From the NCBI RefSeq assembly GCF_014851395.1, contig NW_024040817.1, positions 32,561,448 through 32,625,447 on the forward strand: 64,000 nt of DNA, given 5' to 3'. Source of the DNA: Micropterus salmoides (lineage: Eukaryota > Chordata > Actinopteri > Centrarchiformes > Centrarchidae). Position 1 is the first letter of the stretch, and the number at the start of each line of letters is the position of its first letter. The translations under genes and the position numbers were made by a program. Below, piece after piece: positions 1 to 11,673 of the stretch. A model generated the notes under the pieces. It had not been told where the DNA came from. It saw only the letters and a program-made list of their open reading frames with translations, and did not search any database.

Positions 1-411
1 TTTCACCTTTGTGTTGAACGCTATGTTTTAGCTAAGGAGTGATGCATCTCACTTCTACAAGATCTTTGTTGGGAGTTGCACATGCGCAGTACCTAGTAAA
101 GGACTACTAGCCAATCAGAAGCAGAGTAGGGCGGGTCTGAAAAGCCTGTAAACACAGCTTCGGTTCAGCTGTACAGGAAGGTGAGCATTATGATGCTTGT
201 TTTCTTGTGATGTCACAAGAAAGAGGAAGAAAGGGCTGGACTACAAACGAGTTGTTTTCAGGCAGTTCAGAGCAGTGTTTTCTGGTAGATGGGAACTCCC
301 CTTGGGGTGAACTTTGAGGTCTTTCAATTTGCAAACCTATTACATGTACAAAAAAAGACATATAACTGAATAAAGGAGAGGGGAAAAGCCAAAAAGCATA
401 ATATGACCTCT
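1..411 (+). mobile_element. piggyBac-like MITE, 3' part
   Basis: This is non-coding sequence that the window edge cuts on the left. Positions 1-150 match, in reverse orientation, the repeat at 55733-55955, so it is a dispersed family. The right end reads cataatatgacctct and stops at a TTAA at 412-415. The adjoining L2 fragment has TTAA at the same point in its intact relative (near 59304), as expected for insertion into a TTAA target, the piggyBac signature. The left end and transposase are not visible. Confidence 0.6.
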
Positions 412-690
412 TTAAAACTTATAGGAAGGCCCTCCATAATGCCAGAGCAGCGTATTACTTGTCATTAACAAAGGAAAATATAAACAACCCTTGATAAGAC
501 TATGTTAGCAAAACTTTAAACATGCCTTAAGAATGTAAAAATCTGGAGGAACAGGAGCAATTTTCTGATTTAAAGTCGACTAAAACTGAAGAAATATCAT
601 ATTTCTAAAATAGCTCATAGTACCTTACTACACTACTAGAACACTACACTCCCAGAATCTAGAGTTCCCAGTGGTTCCTAGAGTCAGTGG
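412..690 (+). mobile_element. L2 LINE fragment with internal deletions
   Basis: Three short stretches match the L2 copy at 58.6-61.9 kb in the same order: 412-490 matches about 59304-59385, 505-590 matches about 60381-60460, and 620-690 matches about 60945-61016. The intervening L2 sequence is missing. No reading frame is preserved. It was the target of the MITE immediately to the left. Confidence 0.7.
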
Positions 691-1169
691 CATTAGTACA
701 GACGGTGCAACCAGTGTAATGCCAAGGGGCCGAGCTGATTACAAGGGCCCACGGGGGACAGCAACAATTGCCACGTGGATCAGATGCCGTCATCATACAA
801 CTCATACTGTGTTGGCATAATGAGATGCTGCGCTTTTCCTGACTGCTAATTGTTCTGTTCTTATTGACATAATGTGTCAGCTACCTTGTGTTGATATGTT
901 ACTATAGGCTGCCTAAAGCTATTTTGGTTGTTTGATAGTCGGATACAGCAGGTTTGAGTCGAGGGCAGGCTTTAAGATTTATATTTGGCACGTCAGCTGC
1001 TGTCCGTGCTGTGGATCAAAGGCTGCAGGTTTGCAATTGCAAGTTGTTGTGTGTCTGTATGCCTGTGTGTACAAGAACGTGCTTTCTGGGGCGATGGGCA
1101 CTTGAAAAATATTTGCACCGGGGCCAGTCACAATTATTTTATGCTGCTGCCTTGAGTCTCCAAAAGGAA
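691..1169. other. No gene seen
   Basis: The reading frames here lack any recognisable motif, and I could not match this stretch to another repeat in the window. Confidence 0.5.
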
Positions 1170-1835
1170 GGGGATAGGAAGAAGGAGATAAAGACACACA
1201 CTCATGTCTACATCAGTGGAGCTGAGGTGGAGCAGGGGAACAGTTTCAGGTTCCTGGGAATCAGCATCAGAGAACCTGACATGGTCATCTCACATCTCCA
1301 CGCTGGTGAAGAAAGCTCAGAAACGACTGTATTTCTTGAGGAAGCTTAAGAAGGCCAAATTCCCACGCCAAGTTCTTGTCAGTTTTTACAGAGGAGCAAT
1401 AGAAAGCATCCTGACTGAAAACACCACAAACTGGCATGGGATGTGCACGGCCCAGGACCGGAGGGCTCTGCAGCGGGTGATTAAAACTGCTCAGAAGATC
1501 ATTTGTACCCATCTCACAGGCATCAGTGATATCGGTGACGTGCCTACGCAGAGCCCAAAGGATACTAAAGGACAGTACCCACCCAGCCACAGCCTGTTCA
1601 CCCTGCTGCCTTCTGAGAAGAGATATAGAAGTTCCAGCTGCAACACCACCAGACTGCAGAGCAGCTTTTCCCCCCAAGCTATCAGACTCTTAAACTCTAA
1701 TTCATCCTCAGCACTGCTCCATTGATTATAGTTTATTTCTGTTTAGCATTTTTATGATAAATTCTGTATTAATGTATATTGTCTGCTATGTAGCATAAGA
1801 GAGTTCTTGTTATATTGTGACAATAAACCTACCTG
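1170..1835 (+). pseudogene. LINE family A, 3' end of ORF2 and 3' UTR
   Basis: This is the C-terminal part of a non-LTR retrotransposon ORF2, downstream of the reverse transcriptase core. The frame begins near 1185 with a SFRFLGISI stretch at about 1240-1266. It then shifts frame and continues in another frame to a stop near 1725, covering the C-terminal region typical of Rex1/Babar-type LINEs (FLRKLKKAKFP, LVSFYRGAIES). A 3' UTR follows, ending in a gtgacaataaacct-like polyadenylation region near 1820. Related fragments lie at 3770-4015, 56770-57300, 57500-58075 (minus) and 62345-63220 (minus). The copy is 5'-truncated and frameshifted, so it is dead. The family name is from memory. Confidence 0.75.
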
Positions 1836-1843
1836 TGTGTGCC

Positions 1844-3262
1844 GACTAAAACCTTCCGCACATACAATAACCAAAAACCCTGGTTCACAGCTTCGTCAGA
1901 CCAAAGAGGAGGCCTTCAGAAGTGGGGACAGATTCTTGTACAACCAGGCCAGGAACACGCTGACTAAAGAGATCAAAGCTGCAAAGAGCTGCTATGCTGA
2001 AAAGCTAAATAACAGCTTTGCAGCCAACGACCCTGCGTCAGTGTGCAGTGGCTTGCGGACACTCACAAACTACAATAAGCAATCCCCCAACACTGCTGGT
2101 ACGCCAAAACCAACAGACACAGAAGCAGTTTCTTCCCACAAGCCATCACTCTGATGAACAGCTGATTTCTGACTCACAGTGTCAGGAACAATTCCTGTGC
2201 AATAACCCAGTAAAGTGCAATTTATACTTTGCGTCAAATCGACAGCGTAGGTGACGGCGTAGGCTACGTGGCTACGCAGAGGCTACGCCGTTGCCTGATG
2301 TGCACCTCCTTCAAAATGTAACTACACGTCGAGTCGACGCGGACCGTAAGCTCTGTGATTGGTCGGCTGGGTAGCCTCGCAATGCCTCCAAGCCGACCGG
2401 AAGTACCCCCCACTTTAAAGTAAAATTTACTAGCGGCCAAAACGGCAGCTGTAACACAGTGAATCAATATATTTGACCTTCGCAACCCAAGCGAAATGAC
2501 TCGTTTCGCTATCAGAATGTGATCCATTCAGACACATATACAATTTTACCCCCATTTTACATTAGCGGAGCGGTTACCAGAAGTTAGCCTGCTCAGCCGG
2601 CAAAAGTCAACACAGTGGACGCTGTAGCGCTACTGCCGACTAGCGTTTGGGGGTGTAATTGCAGAATGACGGACACACCTACGCACAAGTATAAATGCAT
2701 GGCTACGTGCGTAGCCTACGGTGTAGGTATGCACGTAGACCCTACGCAGGAGTATAAATGGGCCTTACCTCTGTCTCTAATCAGCCACCACTTATTATTT
2801 ATTTATTCACCATCTCTATTTCAGTGCTGTTCATACTATGTCATTGTATATACTGTATACCAATACACCTACCTCAGGTCATAAGGTCATAGGTCTTATT
2901 TATTTTTTCCAGCATCCTTTGCACTCTGCTCCATCACACACACATGTGTACATGTGTACATGTATGCATGTATGTGTATGTGTACCTGTATATCATATCC
3001 ACCTTCTACATGTACATAATGAGAATAACAGTTTACTCTTGCATTCTTTGCACTCTGATAACTGCACTATTTGTCAATATGTAGTAGTGTAGTCATAGTG
3101 TGTATATTAGTGTCTATACTGTAGTTTGTGTCTGATTTTATTTTATTATTATTTTATTATTGTGTTATAGTATTTTTGTATGAGTAAGCACATCATGAGC
3201 AATGTACAATCCTGAGTCAAATAAAGCTGGCAATAAAGCTGATTCTGATTCTGATACCTACA
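1844..3262 (+). mobile_element. LINE family B copy, internally deleted, with nested MITE
   Basis: Positions 1844-2100 encode the segment between endonuclease and reverse transcriptase (KEEAFRSGD, TLTNYNKQSPN). At about 2100 the sequence jumps straight to the LINE 3' end (compare 2099-2210 with 15880-15990), so nearly all of the reverse transcriptase is missing. The 3' UTR resumes after a MITE (2214-2765) and ends in a repeated gattct tail at about 3235-3260, like the family B copy at 16268. Confidence 0.75.
2214..2765. mobile_element. Harbinger-like MITE nested in LINE 3' UTR
   Basis: The ends form imperfect inverted repeats of about 20 bp (left agtgcaatttatacttt, right agtataaatgggcct) with subterminal copies of gtaggctacg-type motifs in both orientations. 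The flanks are TAA (2211-2213) and TAC (2766-2768). The uninterrupted LINE relative at 15975-15995 reads straight across, so the insertion is exact. A 3-bp TAA-type duplication suits PIF/Harbinger. No transposase is encoded. Confidence 0.65.
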
Positions 3263-3267
3263 GTACC

Positions 3268-3625
3268 TACCAAAAGTAGAATGGGAGCCAGAGCCTTCAG
3301 CTATCAAGTTCTACGATGCTAACTCGACTTCTTCCCTCTCTTGTAGTCTTGTTCTTTCTCATCCCTCTCCTTTCTCCTTCTGTCACTTTCTGCAGGTGTT
3401 TCTGGCTCCAAAGCTGTGGAGTCTGGATCTGTGGTTGCAGCTTATTGCTCCAACACCTATTGCTCCAATTATTACTATTACTCCTATAGTATTGCTATCA
3501 TTATTAGTACTATTATTAATTTTCTGTCTGTACCATTACCACCTTGGTGGTACAGTTTTTCCTTGCCTGTGTCGCTAAGTGCTTGTTCATGGTGGGAATA
3601 GTTGGGTCTACACTTGTCTAGACCT
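3268..3625 (+). mobile_element. L2 LINE 3' UTR fragment
   Basis: This matches the L2 3' region at 61010-61800 with internal deletions. Shared landmarks are the gggagccagagc stretch, the tgcaggt...tctggctcc stretch at about 3395, and the closing tttttccttgcctgtgtcgct block near 3560. It has no coding potential. Confidence 0.7.
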
Positions 3626-3769
3626 TGGCAGGTGCGGTGATTGCTCAGAAGACAGGAAAGAAAGCCATGTTGGCTCTGCTTGGATTTAAGGCTGCTCCTA
3701 AAGGTCTGGTCTGGACAAAGTGGGACTCATCTTGGCCGAGCAACAGATATCAAAGACTGTTGTGCCCAG

Positions 3770-4015
3770 ACCTTTACAGAGACCTGCCCCACCAACATCA
3801 CGGATCAAGCACTCGGCAGGTGGTCCATGTTCTGAGCGCAAGACTCCGGAAAGATGAGAGGAGGTGGACTACAAAGAAGATGCTTGTTGCTCCAACACAG
3901 TCAAAATGGACACTGTTTCCCAAATGTCAGACTGTTTATGTGAAAATAAAACCATATAATCATCTTGTTGCTGCTGTTTACATTCTCCCTAGACACAAAT
4001 TCACTGCAGAATGTT
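3770..4015 (+). pseudogene. LINE family A endonuclease fragment
   Basis: The sequence from about 3780 to 4010 matches the endonuclease region at 56770-57010. It retains the pattern of the APE-type domain N-terminal half (a fragmentary Arg-Lys-Asp-Glu block, a stretch around TQSKWTLFPKCQT, then VAAVYILP). The frame is degraded. No catalytic GDFN motif is present because the fragment ends before it. Confidence 0.55.
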
Positions 4016-4218
4016 CTGGGTGTATATGTGTATGTATGGCCTTTGTATATAAATAACTGTATATAGACTATTGTTTATTTTATTTTAAATGTTTCCATAT
4101 TTTACTAGACATTTAATTTAAGTTCTGTGTGTGTATCAAAAGGGGCTACAAACTTTTGTTTTACAACCTTGTGTTGTATAATGACAAATGAACAACCTTA
4201 TAAAATATACAAAGCGTA

Positions 4219-4219
<1 letters not shown>

Positions 4220-4262
<43 letters not shown>
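4220..4262. repeat. (GT)n microsatellite
   Basis: An uninterrupted GT dinucleotide run of about 20 units, just beyond the 3' end of the minus-strand LINE family B copy. Confidence 0.95.
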
Positions 4263-4265
<3 letters not shown>

Positions 4266-4269
4266 GGGA

Positions 4270-6960
4270 GGGGTGCATGAGAGTCAGTGACAGTAGGGAC
4301 CCGGGCCCACTGCCATCAGAAAGAAACTGTTTTTGTCACGAGAGGTTTTGGTCCTGATGGACCGCAGCCTCCTGCCAGAGGGGAGTGTCTTAAACAGTTT
4401 GTGTCCAGGGTGGGAGGAGTCAGCTGCAATCTTGCCTGAAGAAGGTCCTGAAGATAAGGAAGGTGACAACCTTGTCTTTGGCAGGCTGAACTTCTTCAGC
4501 TGCCGCAGGAAGTACATCCTCTGCTGGGCCTTTTTGGTGATGGAGGTTTAGCTCCCAATTGAGGTCCTGGAAGATGATGGTGCCCAGGAAGCGGAAGGAG
4601 TCCACAGTGACAATTGCGGAGTGACCCAGGATGATGGGGGAGGGTGTGGCTGGGCTCTACTGTCTTCAGAGCATTGAGCACCAGACTGTTCTGGCTGCAC
4701 CAGGTCACCAGATGGACAATCTCCCACCTGTAGGCGGACTCATCCCGACCTGAGATGAGCCCAATGAGGGTGGTGTCATCTGCAAACTTCAGGAGCTTGA
4801 TGGACTGGTGACTGGAGGTGCAGCTGTTGGTGTGCAGGGAGAAGAGCAGAGGGGAAAGAATCCATCCCTGAGGGGAACCGGTGCTGAGGGTCCTGGAGTC
4901 ACAGAGATGTTTTCCTAGCTTAACATGCTGCTACCTGTCCGTCAGGAAGTCTGTGATCCACCTGCAAGTGGAGTCAGACACGCTCAGCTGGGAGAGCTTG
5001 TCCTGCAGCAGGGCCATTGTTGAAAGCAGACCTGAAACCCACAAACAAGATCCTGGCGTAGGTTCCTGGGGAGTCCAGGTGCTGGAGGATGAAGTGAAGA
5101 ACCATGTTTACTGCGTCGGCTACAGACCTGTCTGTAGGCAAACTGCAGGTTGTCCAGGAGTGGGTCTGTGATGGGTTTTATGTGGGACAATACAAGGTGC
5201 TCAAAGGACTTCATAACCATAGATGGGTGATGGGTCTGTGGTTGTTTAGTCCAGTGGTCCTTGGATTTTTGGGGATAGGGATGATGGTGGAGGCTTTGAA
5301 GCAGGCTGGCACATGGCATGTCTCCAGTGAGGCGTTAAAAATGCCCGGCCAGCTGCTTTGCGAGGTTTCTGCCTCCTAAACAGTCTATTGAAATCCTTCT
5401 CTAGGATGGTAAGAGAGAGGGAGGAGGTGGGGGATGAGATGGTGGACTGTGGCCGATCAGTGGTGTGATGCAGGATGGTGTCAGGTCTGTCCCATTGTCT
5501 TTCAAAGCGACAGTAAAACTGGTTGAACTTGTTGGCAAGGCGTGTGTCGTTCATGGAGTGGGGGAATTTAGGTTTGTAGCTAGACTCTCCAGACAGAAGC
5601 AGAGTCATTTTTTGAGAACTGGTGTTGAAGTTTCTCTGAGTACAGCTGTTTAGCATCTAGCAACTCAGCTGTCTGTGTTTGGCTTTGAACCAGAGTTTGT
5701 CATTGTTATAACTCACCCTGGTGCGTGTTGATATACAGCTGTCCTCACAGAAACTGATGTAGGACGTCTCAGCCACTGCATACTCATCCAGGTTGTTGGT
5801 AGCAGTCTTGAAAACATCCCAGTCAGTGCAGTCCAAACACGCCTGGAGGTTCTCTACAACTTCACTGGTCCACTGCTTAGATGTCCTCACTACAGGTTTA
5901 CAAAGTTTTAGTTTTTGTCTGTACGCAGGAATTAAGTGAACCATGGCATGGTCAGAGTGTCCCAATGGAGCTCGAGGGATGGCGTGATAGGCATTGCTTA
6001 CTGTAGTGTAGCAGTGATCCAAAGTGTTCCCCTCTCTGGTTGGACACTTAATGAACTGTCTGTATTTGAGTTCATGGCTGAGGTTTCCTTTGTTAAAGTC
6101 ACAAAGAACAATAAATAAGGGGTCCGGGAATGTCTGCTCTACCCACAGTATCTGGTTGGTCGGTGTGCGCTGCATCGTGTACTTGGGGTCGTGCGGTGGA
6201 ACGTAAACACCAAGCAGAAAGTAGCTGGCAAACTTGCGGGGAGAGTAGAATGGTTTACAGTGTATCAGTAAATATTCCAGGTCATGAAAACAGTGTTGCT
6301 GAATCACTGTCACATCATTACACCAGCCACTGTTAATGTAAAAACAGACACTACCTTTTGTTTTGCCGGACAGTTCCGTGTCACGGTCTGCTCTGTAGAC
6401 CTGAAAGTCAGCCAGCTGCAGCGCAGAGTCCAGTATTGATCCACACAGCCACATCTCCGTGAAGCACAAAACAGAAGATGAATAAAAGTCTCTGTTTTTC
6501 CCCAACAGTAGCTGAAGTTCTTCCAGTTTATTGCACTGTGAGTGCATGTTGGAGAGAAATATACCCGGTAGCGGCGTCCTCTTTGGCGTAGTCGCACCAG
6601 CGTACCGGACCTCCTCTCCCTCTCACTGCATGAACAGTGGAAAGTGAAGCCTTGACCAGAATGTCCAATAATTCCACTGATGACTGATGATTGTTGTGCT
6701 TCTGTAAATAACATCAGAGAGTATGGTCTAGACCTGCTCTTTTATGAAAAGCGCTGTGAGATAACTGTTGTTGTGATTTGGCGCTATATAAATAAAATTG
6801 AATTAAATTCAATTGAATGACACGAGAAATGTCGGAATTAAATCTGCTGGTGTTGTTCCCCTGATGTTTATGAGTTCTTCTCTGGTGTAAGAGCTCCGGG
6901 TATCAGAGCAGAATGCAAAGTTTACAAACGTCAACAGGTCGCACCAAAATACGGCGCCAT
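4270..6960 (-). pseudogene. LINE family B ORF2, near full length, broken
   Basis: This is the polyprotein of a Rex1/Babar-like LINE: an APE-type endonuclease followed by reverse transcriptase, which together nick target DNA and copy the element's RNA. The frame 6547-5657 holds the endonuclease, with the FTE motif near residue 30, the usual GDFN changed to CDFN at 149-152, and SDH at 198-200. Frames at 5656-5246 and 5319-4984 carry the linker and the start of the RT (FAYR). Frames at 4708-4284 carry the post-RT region (FRFLG) and the C-terminus. The N-terminal codons continue beyond an inserted L2 tail at 6820-6960. At least four frameshifts separate these pieces, so no active product is possible. 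Assignment to this LINE class is secure; the family name is from memory. Confidence 0.8.
6685..6816 (+). mobile_element. L2 LINE 3' tail inserted into LINE family B
   Basis: A 132-bp piece matches the last ~130 bp of the L2 at 61800-61925, including the gcgctatataaataaaattg end. It is flanked by ATGAC on both sides (6680-6684 and 6817-6821), a 5-bp target duplication. Removing it rejoins the reading frame of the minus-strand LINE. Confidence 0.85.
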
Positions 6961-7385
6961 CTTGCATTTATGAAGCATCTTACCCAGTCCTACATTTCCT
7001 TTGCCTTTTTATATAATGAATCTTTTAAAGCTACAGTCAATCATAATTAACACTTTTATGCAGATGTTTCACATCAAAAGCATTCAAATGGCTTCAAGGG
7101 CATAAAACCTCTCTGTACTGGTAGGCGTTAAAGTTAAATTAAGTTAAATTTCATTGACAGTAGTTAATAATGATGAGCAGCAGTGTGGTGAGTATGACAT
7201 AATATGCCATTGTAGATACAGGGGAAGTGGCTGTTCCATGCCAGACTTCTGACACATGGGCCAGGGACAGTAAAAAAAAAAAACAATCCCAAGAAGAAGA
7301 GGAACCTCTTGGGTTCTTCTTTAACAATCCAAAGAAGAAGAGGAACCTTCAGACATGCATTTTTTTCTTTCTTCAGAATCTGTGG
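6961..7385. other. No gene seen
   Basis: AT-rich spacer between the LINE and the Tc1 element. It contains a short duplicated stretch (aagaagaggaacct at about 7292 and 7334) and nothing else I can support. Confidence 0.5.
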
Positions 7386-8976
7386 ACCGTGCTGGTCATA
7401 TAATTACAATATCATCAAAAAATTGATTTATTTCAGTAATTCCATTCAAAAAGTGAAACTTGTATAATGTATACATTCATTCCACACAGACTGATATATT
7501 TCAAGTGTTCATTCCTTTTAATTGTGATGATTATAACTGACAACTAATGAAAACCCCAAAATCAGTATTTCAGAAAATTAGAATATTGTGAAAAGATTCA
7601 ATATTGAAGACACCTGGTGCCACACTCTAATCAGCTAATTAACTCACCTGCAAAGGCCTTTAAATGGTCTCTCAGTCTAGTTCTGTAGGCTACACAATCA
7701 TGGGGAAGACTGCTGACTTGACAGCTGTCCAAAAGACGACCATTGACACCTTGCACAAGGAGGGCAAGACACAAAAGGTCATTGCTAAAGAGGCTGGCTG
7801 TTCACAGAGCTCTATGTCCAAGCACATTAATAGAGAGGCGAAGGGAAGGAAAAGATGTGGTAGAAAAAAGTGGACAAGCAATAGGGATAACCGCACCCTG
7901 GAGAGTATTGTGAAACAAATCCCATTCAAAAATGTGGGGGAGATTCACAAAGAGTGGACTGCAGCTGGAGTCAGTGCTTCAAGAACCACCACGCACAGAC
8001 GTATGCAAGACATGGGTTTCAGCTGTCGCATTCCTTGTGTCAAGCCACTCTTGAACAAGACAGCGTCAGAAGCGTCTCGCCTGGGCTAAAGACAAAAAGG
8101 ACTGGACTGCTGCTGAGTGGTCCAAAGTTATGTTCTCTGCTGAAAGTAAATTTTGCATTTCCTTTGGAAATCAAGGTCCCAGAGTCTGGAGGAAGAGAGG
8201 AGAGGCACAGAATCCACGTTGCTTGAAGTCCAGTGTAAAGTTTCCACAGTCAGTGATGGTTTGGGGTGCCATGTCATCTGCTGGTGTTGGTCCACTGTGT
8301 TTTCTGAGGTCCAAGGTCAACGCAGCCGTCTACCAGGAAGTTTTAGAGCACTTCATGCTTCCTGCTGCTGACCTACTTTATGGAGATGCAGATTTCATTT
8401 TCCAACAGGACTTGGCACCTGCACACAGTGCCAAAGCTACCAGTACCTGGTTTAAGGACCATGGTATCCCTGTTCTTAATTGGCCAGCAAACTGGCCTGA
8501 CCTTAACGCTATAGAAAATCTATGGAGTATTGTGAAGAGGAAGATGCGATACACCAGACCCAACAATGCAGAAGAGCTGAAGGCCACTATCAGAGCAACC
8601 TGGGCTCTCATAACACCTGAGCAGTGCCACAGACTGCTCGACTCCACGCCACGCCGCATTGCTGCAGTAATTCAGGCAAAAGGAGCCCCAGCTAAGTATT
8701 GAGTGCTGTACATGCTCATACTTTTCATGTTGGCCAACATTTCTTAAAATCCTTTTTTTGTATTGGTCTTAAGTAATATTCTAATTTTCAGAGATACTGA
8801 ATTTGGGATTTTCATTAGGTGTCAGTTTTAATCATCACAATTAAATGAAATATACATTTGAAATATATCAGTCTGTGTGTAATGAATGAATATAATATTC
8901 AAGTTTCTGTTTTTGAATGGAATTACTGAAATAAATCAACTTTTTGATGATATTCTAATTATATGACCAGCACCTG
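7386..8976 (+). mobile_element. Tc1-like DNA transposon with long inverted repeats
   Basis: Inverted terminal repeats of roughly 200 bp occupy about 7386-7592 and 8773-8976. Both carry the ctggtcatataatta and tttcagtaattccatt blocks. The right end stops at cagcacctg followed by TA, the usual Tc1 target dinucleotide. The outermost bases of the left end are altered (gaccgtgctgg instead of the expected mirror of the right end), so the left TA is not visible. The inner segment is a transposase pseudogene. Mutated termini plus a dead transposase mean this copy cannot move on its own. Confidence 0.9.
7700..8701 (+). pseudogene. Tc1-type transposase, DD34E, catalytically dead
   Basis: The intact family enzyme cuts and rejoins transposon ends. 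The ATG at 7700 starts MGKTADLT, followed by the paired helix-turn-helix region (SQSSMSKHI, then a GRKR-type basic stretch) that binds the inverted repeats. A small deletion near 8053 shifts the frame, leaving a premature stop at about 8089. The catalytic half continues in another frame from about 8090 to 8702. There the first acidic residue is Ala (FSAES, codon 8139-8141) where Tc1 enzymes have FSDES or similar. The second Asp (QQD, 8409-8411) and the Glu (IEN, 8514-8516) remain, with 34 residues between them. Two independent lesions inactivate it. Confidence 0.9.
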
Positions 8977-11673
8977 TATATATAATGTACAATCTTTAAT
9001 ATAAGGATGATTAATATGGGCCCTTATATTAACCGGTATTGAATTTTAAGTGAATGCCATGAGACTTGAGACTCTGTAGTATGTAATTACAGTGTGGCAG
9101 CTTCAGTTCCTCACCTGCTCTTGTGTGAGACCTCTGTACCTTATGCCTCCATCTCTGGGAGGGCGGATGATAGCACAACCTAGAAGACAGACACAGTGTC
9201 AGGTGAAAAAGAAAAATACCCAGCCATCCCTCCACCTGCTAGCTTTCTCAGTCTGCTGGCTGTTAATCAGCTGCAAGACAAGCAGCTCTGCCATTCAACA
9301 CTGATGCTGGATCCTCTAACCCCTAACCTTTACCATGCACTTCCTGTGCTCTTCTTCTGTTCCCTTACAATTCTTTTGTATTGATTGCACTATTTCATTT
9401 ACTCTTACTTTCTCTCCCTAGGTATTTACCCCATTGATGCTATATCTGCTATTAGCTCTTACTGGTATTAATTGCTGCTCTTACTAGTATGTATTGTCAC
9501 TTGTAGATCTCTTGTAATATAATATAATCCTGACAATCACACAGATTTCAAAATAAATCTATGTGTAGCGATCACAACATATGTCTTTCATATTCACAGG
9601 CACACTGCAGCATTGTGAATAGGCCTCTTCTAAGACTCTTCTGATCTGACAGACTCTTTTCCCTGATAGTAAAGATGTTGATGTGCAAACTTGGCAGACA
9701 CGACAAGTACTTCTCATTCTTATTCAAGACAAATAATTGATGGCAAGGTGTGAAGAACCAGATACCTTCTCTTTGATTTAGCAAAGAGACTCAACACACA
9801 CACACACACACACACACAAACACTTTGTTCTCACCCCTGATGAGGTCTGAAGATAAGATTTGCCCATCATAAAATTATGAAAAGACACTCCTAAAAAGGA
9901 AATTAACTGCTATATCTATCTTGTGAGCCAGGTTTGGATTAAGGATAATCAAACCAATAAGTAATCCAGCTAACCTTTCTCAACATAGGCTGTCTTGATC
10001 ATTAACACAATTTTTATTTTGTATGACATGAACGGAGCATTCACAGAATAAACCTAGTCTCAGGTAAAGTGGTTGAATGATCGGCTGAAAAAGCAGTTAA
10101 ACCATGATTCCTTGAAGGCTCTTTTAAACAGTTATTTCTGTGTTTTGGATTAGTGATTTTGAAAGTATGTGAATTTTGTGCATACAACTTAAATTAAAAT
10201 CACTAGTCAGGAAACTGGAGAAGATCATGTTGGTTCCACATGATGTGTCCCTTTTTAGACACAGGAATAAAGTTTTCATCACGAAAACCTTCCTCCACGC
10301 TGTAAAACTCCTCTTCCTCAGCCAAGTGGCAAAAAGAGCTACCCTAAGCTAGGCTGGACTTCACCCCTACCTTGAGCTTACATCTTCTTTTTTGTTTCTT
10401 TAGATGTCTTTCTTTATTTTTTGTTCTTTACCTAAAGTTAGCACACAATTGCGTGTGACTGCAGCTCCCTCAGCCCTGCGCACAACTCCAGAGAGCAAGC
10501 TGGAGCATCTCGTCTCTGCCAGCACTTCAGAACAGTAGGCTGAACAGTGGTTTTACTATGCGAAGAGTTGATGTCAAATGAAATATATTAATATACAATA
10601 TAATCGTTCCCTTTAGAGAAGTTAAGTGCCCTACAGTTAAGTTAGCAAATTTGAAATGCAATGAAGCAAAAAGCAAACCCTAACAATACATTTTATATCA
10701 CCCTAACAATTCATAGTGACAGAGTGAATGATGTAACAATATGTACAGAGTACATAACCTTCCTGTTTCAGGACTCTACCACTAGATGGAGACTTCTGAT
10801 ATGTTTCGAACACATGCCAAAGGACAAGAAGCCTGGTTTCCAGCAGAAGGCTCACTTATTATCCTCATCAGTGAATTTCCTCAGTAAAACAGCATCCATA
10901 TGTGTCTGCTAAGAGAGGTTTAGACAGTAGTAATTTTCAGCAAGTTGAATTTTCAGTTTATTTTCAGTTTATTCATTCCCTTCCTTTGCATTTTCATGCA
11001 GGAACTTGAAACTGAAATTTAACATAAGCCATTGTCACAGCTTCTGTTTTTTATCCCACTGTGCCTGGTGAAGTTGTTCAACATGCTGGCCACCAACCTG
11101 CTTGTTTCAGCCCAACAGTGCCCTGGATTGTTTGTCGGCACATAAAGCACGTGAAAATGACATGTCTGGTCCCTCTTTTGCCTTTTTTAAATTAAGTATA
11201 TAGGTTCTTTAAATTTCAGGTTAAAGAAAGTGTCAAATAAGAGGCTGTTTGCAATCTTCATCAAAAAAATCACAATTAGATATTTCCCTCAAATCATTGA
11301 GCCCTAGAGAGGAAAATTACTTTTTCATATAAAACACAAACTGTAAACTTTTGATATCCCATAGATATATACTGTATCTCATCACCAAAATACATGTAAG
11401 AAGTCTGACTTTTTAAAAATAAACTTGTCAGTGCTCTCTCGTGGACAAACTACACGGTTTCTAAATAAACTCAAATAGTGCAATATTTTGCTTTAGTAGT
11501 AGAACACAAGCATCATTTACCTGTCTTACTGTTAAGCCATATCAACTGTGACTTTTCCCATTATTTGTCTGATAAACATAGACATTAGCTCTAGTATGTC
11601 TTATCCATGTTTAGTATTGCAATCTCTATGTAGCAAGTGGGGTTTTTATCAGTTGTCCCCACAAGGTCAAAAT
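8977..11673. other. Unassigned intergenic sequence
   Basis: No recognisable coding domains. It contains a (CA)n microsatellite at 9793-9818 and AT-rich stretches. The short frames at 9092-9384 and 10661-10912 have no recognisable motifs. Confidence 0.5.
9793..9818. repeat. (CA)n microsatellite
   Basis: A run of about 13 CA units. Confidence 0.9.
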
